From the NCBI GenBank assembly GCA_964343355.1, contig CAYFJC010000011.1, positions 1 to 28,631 on the forward strand: a stretch of DNA of 28,631 nt, written 5' to 3'. Both the position numbers and the translations under genes were made by a program. Below, one piece after another: positions 1 to 6,994 of the stretch. Under the pieces are notes generated by a model, which saw nothing but the letters and a program-made list of their open reading frames with translations, had not been told where the DNA came from and searched no databases. Source of the DNA: MED-G78 sp964343355. GTDB taxonomy: Bacteria > Pseudomonadota > Gammaproteobacteria > Magnimaribacterales > D2472. Within the stretch, counting starts at the first letter, position 1. The number at the start of each line of letters is the position of its first letter.

Positions 1-501
1 TTCACGAACAGATTTTGCAAAAGGTCTAAAGAGGTTTGCCCTTTTAAAAATTGAATAAAGCCCACCATTTACAGATTTATTAAGATTGTGAAAGGGTTCT
101 GAAAGTTTATATTGGGAAAACTTAGAACTTGTATCAGCGGCCTCTTTTAGTAAGCCCATAAACATTGCATGATCAGTAACAGCATAAAAATCTAGTGGTC
201 GACTAAGTTGGATTTGGTACCCAGTAGGATGAAGAATTGCCTGACCTTGAGCATAACGATATGCATGAGCTGGAGTGCTTATTGTTCCAAAACTGTAAGC
301 ATCAAAAGAGTTTTGTGTATGAACATGTAAATCACCAAAATATGCATTCATATCTGGATTTGGTGCAGGCCTGAATTTAATCTGATTATCTGTTAATGAC
401 TTTTCTTGATTTAATGACTGGGAGTTATCTATTTGAGGAACTGATTCAGAGCATGAACTTATTATAAAAATTAATACAAAAAAGATCTTTAGGTTTTTCA
501 T
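1..501 (-). CDS. DUF3604 family lipoprotein, N-terminal part (runs off the window)
   Basis: The first 167 codons of a minus-strand gene, which continues past base 1. The ATG at 501 is followed by a basic and hydrophobic signal ending in IISSC (Cys17), a good lipobox, so the protein is probably a lipoprotein. After a low-complexity linker comes YFGDLHVHTQNSFDA (about residues 54-68), then an AYRYAQG segment (80-86) and DFYAVTDHA (104-112). These are hallmarks of the DUF3604 (PF12228) family, whose His/Asp motifs look like those of PHP-type metal hydrolases. The substrate is unknown. It begins 33 bases after the PF10118 gene and may be cotranscribed with it. The identity of the family is fairly sure; the function is not. 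Confidence 0.85.
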   Translation of the reverse strand, partial: MKNLKIFFVLIFIISSCSESVPQIDNSQSLNQEKSLTDNQIKFRPAPNPDMNAYFGDLHVHTQNSFDAYSFGTISTPAHAYRYAQGQAILHPTGYQIQLSRPLDFYAVTDHAMFMGLLKEAADTSSKFSQYKLSEPFHNLNKSVNGGLYSIFKRANLFRPFAKSVRE

Positions 502-534
502 GGGTATCAATATAGTACAGTATCTAATTAAATA

Positions 535-1347
535 TCATTTACCTAGAATGGGTTCGTTAGAACTAAATTTCTCTTTCCAAGGTGTTAAGTCCAAATCATT
601 GCCATGTGCGTGAGGGTTAAAATCTTTATCAAAAAATAATTTGTAATCTGCATAATTACTTCTTAATGCTCCTTTTTTTGAAAAGAAGAATTTAAACATA
701 CTTTTAAATGTAGATAGTTTCCAAAATTGTTTGTCATGTCTTAACATCTTGATAGCAACTCTTGTGTTTGCATGAATCATATCCATCAATGCCAGTTTCA
801 TGACAATCCTCATAATTCTATGTGAACCATTTACTGCTTTGTAAACGTCGAATGTAACTGCTTTATGTTCTACTTCTTCTAAACAGTGCCACTTCCACAT
901 ATCTACTACTGGATTGTCTGACTTAATAAGATTACCTTTTAATATGCTTGCACCCATTGATGCAGTAATATGTTCCATTGAAGTTGTGATTGCTAATCGC
1001 ATTTTGTTATCTACTTTATCTGAATAAGATTTTTCAAGTTTTTTTGCAAATATGCTTTCTAACTCTTCAAAGTCATACCCCTTGAGTTCACATAATAATT
1101 TGTTGTATTTTATGTGTTCTCTCGTATGTGTTGCCTCTTGTATGCAGAACATACGAATCTCTTCGGACATCTCTGTGTTTACTTCGTCTTTGAATGCACG
1201 AACACTATTCATAAAAAACTTCTCGCCTTTTGGAAAACTGAGACTTAAAGCATTAAAAACTGCAGTTAAAAATGCATCATCGTTTGCCCAATTTGAAGAT
1301 AGGTGTTTCTTTAATTCAAACGAAGGATCTCTTTTTATCATTGTCAT
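535..1347 (-). CDS. PF10118-type putative metal-dependent hydrolase (ferritin-like helical protein)
   Basis: A 270-residue, mostly helical soluble protein. Likely metal ligands recur in a spaced pattern: FPKGEKFF (Glu42), EATHTREH (Glu71, His74, His78), MEH (Glu125, His126) and HCLEEVEHKA (His154, Glu157/158, His161). This matches the PF10118/COG3687 family, annotated only as predicted metal-dependent hydrolase; no reaction is established. The first ATG is preferred because AAAGGA sits about ten bases upstream; a second ATG two codons on is possible. No signal peptide or clear membrane segment is seen. The gene is upstream of the DUF3604 lipoprotein and has its own strong promoter. A role in lipid or membrane metabolism is conceivable, but that is only a guess. 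Confidence 0.8.
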   Translation of the reverse strand: MTMIKRDPSFELKKHLSSNWANDDAFLTAVFNALSLSFPKGEKFFMNSVRAFKDEVNTEMSEEIRMFCIQEATHTREHIKYNKLLCELKGYDFEELESIFAKKLEKSYSDKVDNKMRLAITTSMEHITASMGASILKGNLIKSDNPVVDMWKWHCLEEVEHKAVTFDVYKAVNGSHRIMRIVMKLALMDMIHANTRVAIKMLRHDKQFWKLSTFKSMFKFFFSKKGALRSNYADYKLFFDKDFNPHAHGNDLDLTPWKEKFSSNEPILGK

Positions 1348-1464
1348 ATTAATTTTTTCCTTTTTAATTCTTTAAATCAAAATACATATCCCTTACTTCA
1401 ATCAAAGGATCATGAGATTGTTTAGAGTCTAATATAGTACTGTAATAAATTGATAAATTGGCAT

Positions 1465-1505
1465 AATTTGTGTCAATATATTAGATGTAAGAATTTATGT
1501 CAATA
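1465..1505. repeat. Pair of 14-base direct repeats at the PF10118 gene promoter
   Basis: On the plus strand AATTTGTGTCAATA (1465-1478) and AATTTATGTCAATA (1492-1505) differ at one base and start 27 bases apart. Read on the minus strand each contains TTGACA. The upper copy supplies the -35 element of the promoter; the lower copy overlaps the -10 region. They could be tandem operator half-sites or simply a duplicated -35. The regulator is unknown. Confidence 0.45.
1475..1503 (-). promoter_or_regulatory. Sigma70-type promoter for the PF10118 gene
   Basis: On the minus strand TTGACA (1503-1498), a 17-base spacer, and TATATT (1480-1475): a perfect -35 and a 5/6 match to the -10. It would give a leader of about 120 bases before the ATG at 1347. 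It is among the strongest-looking promoters in the window. Confidence 0.7.
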
Positions 1506-1518
1506 AATTAAATAAAAT

Positions 1519-2700
1519 CTATAACCTTTCTATAATTGTGGCGTTTGCTGTTCCGCCGCCTTCACATATTGCTTGAAGTGCATATTTACCTTTTCTTCTT
1601 TCAAGCTCATGAAGCATAGTAGTCATTAATTTAGCTCCAGTTGCACCCAGCGGGTGTCCAAGAGCCATAGCACCACCGTTAACGTTAAGCTTAGTCATAT
1701 CGGCGTTAAGTTCGGTAGCCCAAGCTAATGGTACTGGAGCAAATGCTTCATTCACTTCATAAAGATCCATATCATCAATAGTTAAGTTTGCTCTGGCTAA
1801 TACTTTATGTGATGCAGGAATTGGGCCAGTTAACATGAAAACAGGATCATCACCGACTACAGATAATGCTGTAATCTTAGCTCTAGGATCAGACTTAATT
1901 TTTTTAAGACCTTCGTCATTGCAAATCATTATCGCAGCTGCACCATCAGTAATCTGACTGGCGTTACCAGCAGTTATTACACCACCTTCAACAACAGTTC
2001 TAAGACCAGCAAGTGCTTCAAGAGAAGCATCAAATCTGATCCCTTCATCTGCAAGAACCATGTCAGTATCGTTATGTTCATTTTTACCTGCTAGAGGTAA
2101 TATTTCTAAATCAAAATATTTCATTTCAGTAGCGTGTTTAGCTTTCTGATGACTTTCTAAAGCAAAAGAGTCTAGCGCTTCTCTGGACAGCTTCCATTTG
2201 TCAGCAACTAATTCAGCGCCTGTAAATTGAGAGAAAAATACACCAGGATATCTTGCGGCAATACCATCTGCATTAAAAGGAAAACCATGACCAGCATCAA
2301 AGCCATCTTTTACACTTGCCCCAATTGGTACCATTGACATAGCTTCTACCCCTCCAGCTATGACTATATCTTGTGTGCCTGACATAACAGCTTGAGCCGC
2401 AAAGTGAATTGCTTGCTGAGAAGAGCCGCACTGTCTATCAACTGTCGTGCCTGGAACTGATTCTGGAAGACTTGATGCAAGAACAGCATTTCGTGCAAGA
2501 TTTCCTGACTGTGCTCCCACCTGGTCAACACAACCAAAAATAACATCATCAATATCTTTTGGATCTATGCCTGTCTGAAGGACTAATTCATCTAAGACTT
2601 TAGCTCCTAAATCTGCTGGATGCCAGCCACTTAACTTTCCATTCTTTTTGCCGCCAGCTGTTCTGACTGCACTTACGATATATGCATTATTTGAAATCAT
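1519..2700 (-). CDS. Thiolase (acetyl-CoA C-acetyltransferase / acyltransferase family)
   Basis: A full-length thiolase of 393 residues. The N-terminal domain has the nucleophilic Cys91 in DRQCGSSQQA, and the C-terminal domain has GGAMALGHPLGATG with His349 and the second catalytic Cys379 in ICEGGGTANA. Such enzymes either condense two acetyl-CoA or cleave 3-ketoacyl-CoA in beta-oxidation; motifs alone do not decide which, and no fadB-like partner is in the window. The closest-looking group is the acetyl-CoA acetyltransferase/steroid-degradation type. It lies directly downstream of recA, separated by a hairpin terminator, so it probably needs its own promoter. A GTGGGGA that could act as ribosome binding site lies in the 3' arm of that hairpin. 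Confidence 0.93.
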   Translation of the reverse strand: MISNNAYIVSAVRTAGGKKNGKLSGWHPADLGAKVLDELVLQTGIDPKDIDDVIFGCVDQVGAQSGNLARNAVLASSLPESVPGTTVDRQCGSSQQAIHFAAQAVMSGTQDIVIAGGVEAMSMVPIGASVKDGFDAGHGFPFNADGIAARYPGVFFSQFTGAELVADKWKLSREALDSFALESHQKAKHATEMKYFDLEILPLAGKNEHNDTDMVLADEGIRFDASLEALAGLRTVVEGGVITAGNASQITDGAAAIMICNDEGLKKIKSDPRAKITALSVVGDDPVFMLTGPIPASHKVLARANLTIDDMDLYEVNEAFAPVPLAWATELNADMTKLNVNGGAMALGHPLGATGAKLMTTMLHELERRKGKYALQAICEGGGTANATIIERL

Positions 2701-2705
2701 GTAAC

Positions 2706-2753
2706 AAAAATCCCCACTTTAAATTAATCATAATGCTAATCTAAAGTGGGGAT
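2706..2753 (-). terminator. Rho-independent terminator after recA
   Basis: A perfect 12-base stem, ATCCCCACTTTA (2753-2742 on the minus strand) with TAAAGTGGGGAT (2721-2710), encloses a 20-base loop and runs into TTTTT (2710-2706). It lies 20 bases after the recA stop codon and ends only a few bases before the thiolase ATG at 2700. The stem is GC-rich compared with its surroundings. The loop is longer than usual, but inner AT pairs may form. Confidence 0.8.
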
Positions 2754-2772
2754 AAATGCCAATGTTTAGTAT

Positions 2773-3783
2773 TTATTTCTTGGTAGGTTTTGCGTTTGAA
2801 ATAATATATTCAGCCCTGATATCTTTTAGTAAAGTATCTCTTATTGCTGTATTTTCTTTTAAGAATGTACTTGCATTAACTTTTCCTTGGCCTATTTTTT
2901 CTCCATTATGGCTATACCAAGATCCAGCTTTTTCTATAACACCTAATTTTTGACCAAAGTCTAAAATTTCACCCTCTGAATTAATCCCTAGACCATACAT
3001 AATTTGGAACTCTGCCTGTCTAAATGGAGGTGAAACCTTATTCTTAACGACTTTTACTCTTGTTTCATTTCCTATAACCTCGTCACCCTCTTTGACAGCT
3101 CCAATTCTTCTGATATCTAGTCTTACTGAAGAATAAAATTTAAGAGCATTTCCACCAGTAGTTGTCTCAGGACTTCCAAACATAACTCCTATTTTCATAC
3201 GAATCTGGTTTATAAAAATTACAGTTGCTCCAGAGCGCTGGATATTTCCAGTTATCTTTCTTAATGCCTGTGACATTAATCTTGCTTGAAGTCCAACATG
3301 ATGATCTCCCATCTCTCCTTCAATCTCTGCTCTTGGGACAAGCGCGGCAACAGAATCAATTACAACCAAATCAACAGCATTTGATTTAACTAACATATCT
3401 GCTACTTCTAATGCTTGCTCTCCAGTATCAGGTTGAGATAACAGTAAGTCGTCTACGTTTACACCAAGTTTTGCTGCATATTGAGGATCAAGTGCATGCT
3501 CTGCATCAATAAATGCAGCTGTCCCACCTTTTTTTTGACACTCAGCAATGATCTGTAATGTTAATGTAGTTTTACCTGATGATTCAGGTCCATATATCTC
3601 AGTAACTCTTCCCTGGGGAATACCACCAATACCCAGTGCTATATCTAAGCCAACTGAGCCTGTTGAAATTGAAGGAATATCAAGAATTTCTTTATCCCCC
3701 ATTCTCATAACTGTTCCTTTACCAAACTGTTTTTCAATCTGACTTAGGGTTTCTTTTAGATCTGTTTTTTTGTCTGTAGCCAT
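2773..3783 (-). CDS. recA: RecA recombinase
   Basis: RecA, 336 residues. It forms ATP-dependent filaments on single-stranded DNA, drives strand exchange, and triggers LexA self-cleavage. The Walker A is GPESSGKT (65-72), the Walker B segment is LVVIDSVAAL, and the loop region reads TTGGNALKFY. It starts at the ATG at 3783, with AAGGAG about six bases upstream. It is a little shorter than the 353-residue E. coli protein: it stops at a basic ...NAKPTKK end and lacks the acidic C-terminal tail that restrains E. coli RecA. A LexA box lies just upstream, a terminator just downstream, and no recX follows. Identity is certain. Confidence 0.99.
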   Translation of the reverse strand: MATDKKTDLKETLSQIEKQFGKGTVMRMGDKEILDIPSISTGSVGLDIALGIGGIPQGRVTEIYGPESSGKTTLTLQIIAECQKKGGTAAFIDAEHALDPQYAAKLGVNVDDLLLSQPDTGEQALEVADMLVKSNAVDLVVIDSVAALVPRAEIEGEMGDHHVGLQARLMSQALRKITGNIQRSGATVIFINQIRMKIGVMFGSPETTTGGNALKFYSSVRLDIRRIGAVKEGDEVIGNETRVKVVKNKVSPPFRQAEFQIMYGLGINSEGEILDFGQKLGVIEKAGSWYSHNGEKIGQGKVNASTFLKENTAIRDTLLKDIRAEYIISNAKPTKK

Positions 3784-3795
3784 AATAACTCCTTA

Positions 3796-3811
3796 CTGTA
3801 TGTTTATACAG
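3796..3811. promoter_or_regulatory. LexA (SOS) box of recA
   Basis: CTGT-N8-ACAG, read CTGTATAAACATACAG on the minus strand, is a full consensus match to the gammaproteobacterial LexA operator. The palindrome extends to 3794-3813 with 8-base arms (TACTGTAT/ATACAGTA). It overlaps the proposed recA -10 element and abuts the ribosome binding site, so bound LexA would block initiation. It implies a functional lexA elsewhere in the genome. Confidence 0.92.
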
Positions 3812-3837
3812 TATAATAGAAAAACTTCATAAATCAA
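3810..3837 (-). promoter_or_regulatory. recA promoter
   Basis: On the minus strand TTGATT (3837-3832), a 16-base spacer, and TATACT (3815-3810). The -10 overlaps the upstream arm of the LexA box, as expected for an SOS-repressed gene. An alternative -10, TATTAT (3818-3813), has no good -35. Confidence 0.55.
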
Positions 3838-3852
3838 ATACTATTCTATAAT
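3826..3852 (+). promoter_or_regulatory. Possible fdxA promoter
   Basis: A perfect TATAAT at 3847-3852, with a weak -35 TTCATA at 3826-3831 (15-base spacer). It would start a leader of about 40 bases before the fdxA ATG at 3899. A second TATAAT at 3812-3817, beside the LexA box, has no plausible -35. Confidence 0.4.
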
Positions 3853-3898
3853 TTTGTTTTTATGTACGTTAAAATCAATTTTTCTTATAAAATTATTT

Positions 3899-4225
3899 AT
3901 GGCATTCGTTGTTACAGAGCCCTGCATAAAATGCAAACTTACAGACTGTGTAGAAGTTTGCCCTGTTGATTGTTTTTATGAAGGTCCAAATTTTTTGGTA
4001 ATCCATCCGGACGAATGTATTGATTGTGGTCTTTGTGTTCCAGAGTGTCCTATAGACGCTATTTTTTCTGACGATGAGTTACCTAATGATCAAATTGAAT
4101 TTATAGAAATTAATGCAAAACTTGCTGAAGTTTATGAAAATATAACTGAAGCCAAAGAACCTCTTCCCGAATCGGAGAAATATAAAAATATTAAAGATAA
4201 AAAAGTTTTTTTAAATCTTAATTAA
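3899..4225 (+). CDS. fdxA: 7Fe ferredoxin FdxA (3Fe-4S plus 4Fe-4S)
   Basis: A 108-residue ferredoxin, close to the usual 107 for FdxA. The N-terminus MAFVVTEPCIKCK aligns with the family start, so the ATG at 3899 is chosen over an upstream in-frame TTG at 3854. Cluster ligands lie in CIKCKLTDCVEVCPVDC and CIDCGLCVPECPIDA, the arrangement of seven-iron ferredoxins. It is an electron carrier of unknown partner. It is the only clear plus-strand gene here, divergent from recA and convergent with nlpD (8-base overlap of the 3' ends). No clear Shine-Dalgarno sequence precedes the ATG. In many gammaproteobacteria fdxA sits near rpoS and recA, so its presence marks where rpoS would be expected. Confidence 0.95.
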   Translation: MAFVVTEPCIKCKLTDCVEVCPVDCFYEGPNFLVIHPDECIDCGLCVPECPIDAIFSDDELPNDQIEFIEINAKLAEVYENITEAKEPLPESEKYKNIKDKKVFLNLN

Positions 4226-4856
4226 ACTCTATATCTGAAATTTTTATTGGTACTCCAGATTTTCTTATTTGAAATTTTAGAGTTGGCTTATTTATTTCTG
4301 ATGAGCCTATAGTTCCTATCTGCTGTCCAAAAGAAACCACTTCTCCTTTAACTATTAGCAGGTCATTGCAATGAGCATAGAGACTTAAATAATCATCACC
4401 ATGATCTAACATAATAAAATTTCCATATCCTGGAAGTACTGGGCCAGATAAAACAACTTTGCCTGCCCTGCTAGCATAAATTGGATCTCCAATTTTGCCA
4501 TTAAAGATAAACCAAAAATCTCCTTCTCTATTTATTTTAATTGAGGATTTTGTGGGTAACATCCAATTAATAGATTTAACATCGGTCTCTTCAAGATTAA
4601 TTAATTCAAGATTTGTGAGATTAAGTTTTTGACCTGTATATATTACATATGGCTTTTCTAAATTATTTTTAATAGCAATTTTTGAAGCGCTTGTGTTATT
4701 TTTAATAGCTATAGACCATAAAGTTTCATTTTCTTTAACAATGTATTGAGAAGATGCTCTAACTTCATTATAAAGTTGATCGATTGATTGCTCTAATGAC
4801 GAGCATGAAGAAAATATAAAACTTATTAAGAATAATGAGACCAATTTTTTCATCAA
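4218..4856 (-). CDS. nlpD: NlpD-like lipoprotein: LysM plus degenerate LytM (M23) domain
   Basis: A 212-residue lipoprotein. The signal peptide ends in IFSSC (Cys18). A LysM peptidoglycan-binding domain follows (about 38-80, YIVKENETLWSIA), then a LytM/M23-like domain (about 115-205) with YASRAGKVVLSG, GYGNFIMLDHGDDYLSLYAH and a terminal LKFQIRKSG. The M23 zinc ligands are not all present: there is no HxxxD motif, and the last HxH position reads KFQ. This is as in E. coli NlpD, which activates the amidase AmiC instead of cutting peptidoglycan itself. It is shorter than E. coli NlpD (379) because the linkers are short. It follows DUF368 with a 4-base overlap. Position after surE-pcm supports the name. 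Confidence 0.88.
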   Translation of the reverse strand: MMKKLVSLFLISFIFSSCSSLEQSIDQLYNEVRASSQYIVKENETLWSIAIKNNTSASKIAIKNNLEKPYVIYTGQKLNLTNLELINLEETDVKSINWMLPTKSSIKINREGDFWFIFNGKIGDPIYASRAGKVVLSGPVLPGYGNFIMLDHGDDYLSLYAHCNDLLIVKGEVVSFGQQIGTIGSSEINKPTLKFQIRKSGVPIKISDIEFN

Positions 4857-5575
4857 AAAAGAAGAGTTAGGCCAGTACCGATAATTAATCCACCAAAGAA
4901 AACGATTATAAATTTTCTAAATTGCTCAAAAAGATAAAAAATGGCTTTAGGCATTATTAGAAGCGAAATTGATGCGCCAATAGCGAAAGGGGTTAATACT
5001 GTAAAGTCCAAATTAGCTACTGATTCAATAATAGTTGTATAAAGTCCAAAAACTAGAAGAATGGCACTTCCTGAAATACCAGGAATAAGAAAAAATGAGA
5101 AAGCAATAAACCCTGCAAGAATCAAGTTTATAAAATTAATATCAATAGAATTATTAGATATAGTAGTCAGCACGAAGCTTGCAATAAATCCTAATATATA
5201 AAAACTAAGAGAATTTAACTTGAATTTAATCACCTCTTCGTGAGCTAAAAGATAGCCACCAATAATCATTATTAATCCAAGAATAATATTAAATATTGAC
5301 GTAAATTCATTATGTAAAAATAAAATAAAATTGGAGAAAATTAATACACTTAAAACCATCGAGATAATGAATGGAATCATTAAATCTAAAGAGAATATAT
5401 TATTAAGCTTTTTTAAGTTTAAGGTTATATTTTTAAATCTTATTTCACTTAAAACTTTAATTAACTTTTCATAAATACCAAAAAATATAGCAACTGTTGA
5501 ACCTGAAATTCCTGGTAAAAGTTCAGCAAAACCTACACAAGATCCAGCTAAAATGTATTTCAATCTTTCCCTCAT
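4853..5575 (-). CDS. DUF368 membrane protein, candidate undecaprenyl-phosphate translocase (PopT family)
   Basis: A polytopic membrane protein of 240 residues, made of an inverted-repeat-like pair: PGISGS at 21-26 (GFAELLPGISGSTVAIFFG) and again at 165-170 (FFLIPGISGSAILLVFG). That duplicated motif defines DUF368 (PF04018). Published genetics in other bacteria assign DUF368 proteins (PopT) a role in flipping undecaprenyl phosphate back across the membrane for reuse in peptidoglycan and other envelope glycans; applying this here is inference. It starts on the pcm stop region (1-base overlap) and overlaps nlpD by 4 bases, so it is cotranscribed. Family members are often near 280-300 residues, so this is a compact version. 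Confidence 0.85.
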   Translation of the reverse strand: MRERLKYILAGSCVGFAELLPGISGSTVAIFFGIYEKLIKVLSEIRFKNITLNLKKLNNIFSLDLMIPFIISMVLSVLIFSNFILFLHNEFTSIFNIILGLIMIIGGYLLAHEEVIKFKLNSLSFYILGFIASFVLTTISNNSIDINFINLILAGFIAFSFFLIPGISGSAILLVFGLYTTIIESVANLDFTVLTPFAIGASISLLIMPKAIFYLFEQFRKFIIVFFGGLIIGTGLTLLF

Positions 5576-6252
5576 TAATTAGCACCATCAACTGATTTAC
5601 CTGGAAGCATAGGCACAAATGAAACATCATCATAAAATTCTTCATCAAACCCATCTGCCTTTTTAGTTACCACAAGTAATTTCTGTTCTTTTGAGTTCCC
5701 AATAGGCATTACAATCTTAGAGTTTTCTATAGAGCACTCAAGTAATTCTTCTGGAAAAGCTCTAGGGGCAGCAGCGCATATTATCCCTTCATATTTCTTA
5801 TCTGGGTCCCAGTCCTGATAACCATCTCCATGCTTAACTACAACATTAAATATTTTTAATTCACCAAGATTTTCTCTAGATTTGGTTACCAAAGGCTTAA
5901 TTCTCTCTATTGCATTCACTTCTTCGGAAAAATAAGACAATACAGCGGATTGATAACCGCACCCTGATCCTAATTCGAGAATATTTTTAAAAATATGACC
6001 TCTTCCGCCCCTATGAGATATTAATAATTCTGTCATCTTCGCAACAATATATGGCTGTGAAATAGTCTGTTGATACCCAATAGTAAGGGACCTATTTTCA
6101 TAAGCTCTTGATCTCAAAGCTTCATCGATAAAAATATGTCTTGGAATCTGAGCCATTGCATCAAGAACTCTAAAATCTTTTATTCCCATTTCAAGCAAGT
6201 TTTCAATCATCTCCTCTCTAACTCGTCTAAATGTAAATCCAGAATTACTCAC
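5575..6252 (-). CDS. pcm: Protein-L-isoaspartate O-methyltransferase
   Basis: A 225-residue SAM-dependent methyltransferase that starts the repair of isoaspartyl residues in aged proteins. Conserved segments are FRVLDAMAQIPRHIFID (27-43), GYQQTISQPYIVAKM (59-73) and the SAM-binding loop ILELGSGCGYQSAVLS (91-106), followed by an acidic NAIER. Length and order match the family (about 208-220). It overlaps surE by 8 bases and DUF368 by 1 base, in the conserved surE-pcm-(DUF368)-nlpD order. Nothing looks broken. Confidence 0.97.
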   Translation of the reverse strand: MSNSGFTFRRVREEMIENLLEMGIKDFRVLDAMAQIPRHIFIDEALRSRAYENRSLTIGYQQTISQPYIVAKMTELLISHRGGRGHIFKNILELGSGCGYQSAVLSYFSEEVNAIERIKPLVTKSRENLGELKIFNVVVKHGDGYQDWDPDKKYEGIICAAAPRAFPEELLECSIENSKIVMPIGNSKEQKLLVVTKKADGFDEEFYDDVSFVPMLPGKSVDGAN

Positions 6253-6994
6253 TACAAAGTATCCTTACAAGATTAATATCTTCTTCAGCTTTAGTTAAGT
6301 TGTAATCTAAAACAGATAGTGAAATATAACCTGATTGAACTGCTTCAACATCTGAAAGATAAGATTCTTTAATTGCTTCACCTTGAAGATTATATCTATA
6401 GGTTTTTGAATTAGATGAGGAGGATATCTCAGTAGGCTTAGCTGGGACTCCTCTTCTTGAGAGCCTTGTAAATTTAGTACCCCTAACTTCGGACTCAACT
6501 AAATCAGGGAAATTAATATTAATTACTTTATTTTGTATATCTTCAGGATTTGAAAAAATTGTATTTATAATTTCAGCAGATTTATTTGCTATATATTCTG
6601 GATCCACCGCATCATAAGAGGCTACAGATATTGCAACAGGAGGAAACTTTAAGCTTCTTCCACCAACTGCCGCACCAACAGTGCCTGAATATAAGACGTC
6701 ATTACCAAGATTTGCACCATGATTGATACCGGATACAACCATATCAGGCTCAAAACCCAGAACGCATAAAAGTCCAAAATAAGTACAATCAGCTGGAGTA
6801 CCATCTACAGCATAGGTATATTCATTAATTTGCTTTATTTCAGTTTCTTTTAAAAAAGAAATTGCTGCGCTCATGCCGCTACAATTATTAGCTGGGGCAA
6901 CTATCCAGACTTCATGGTCTTTAGATAGAGCTTTAAATAAGTTCTTAATATTTGGAGCATCATACCCATCATCGTTAGTTAGTAATATTTTCAT
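6245..6994 (-). CDS. surE: 5'/3'-nucleotidase SurE
   Basis: A 249-residue metal-dependent phosphatase acting on nucleoside monophosphates (and exopolyphosphate in some species). The start MKILLTNDDGYDAP carries the metal-binding Asp8-Asp9 pair; Ser39 in NNCSGMS and Asn91 in SGINHGANLGND complete the active site. Length fits the family (about 250). It is coupled to ispDF by a 4-base ATGA-type overlap and to pcm by 8 bases. In the usual gammaproteobacterial order truD sits between ispF and surE; here it does not. Confidence 0.97.
   Translation of the reverse strand: MKILLTNDDGYDAPNIKNLFKALSKDHEVWIVAPANNCSGMSAAISFLKETEIKQINEYTYAVDGTPADCTYFGLLCVLGFEPDMVVSGINHGANLGNDVLYSGTVGAAVGGRSLKFPPVAISVASYDAVDPEYIANKSAEIINTIFSNPEDIQNKVININFPDLVESEVRGTKFTRLSRRGVPAKPTEISSSSNSKTYRYNLQGEAIKESYLSDVEAVQSGYISLSVLDYNLTKAEEDINLVRILCSE

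Noticed and set aside
1052..1375. A 107-codon plus-strand frame opposite the PF10118 gene
   Set aside because: Antisense to a gene with a full set of family motifs; no supporting promoter on the plus strand.
1429..1464. An 11-codon leader ORF (ATG at 1464, minus strand) after the PF10118 promoter
   Set aside because: No Shine-Dalgarno sequence, no runs of a regulatory amino acid and no attenuator hairpin; short ORFs are expected by chance.
4200..4230. Terminator between convergent fdxA and nlpD
   Set aside because: The 3' ends overlap and only A/T runs without a GC stem are present, so no terminator can be supported.
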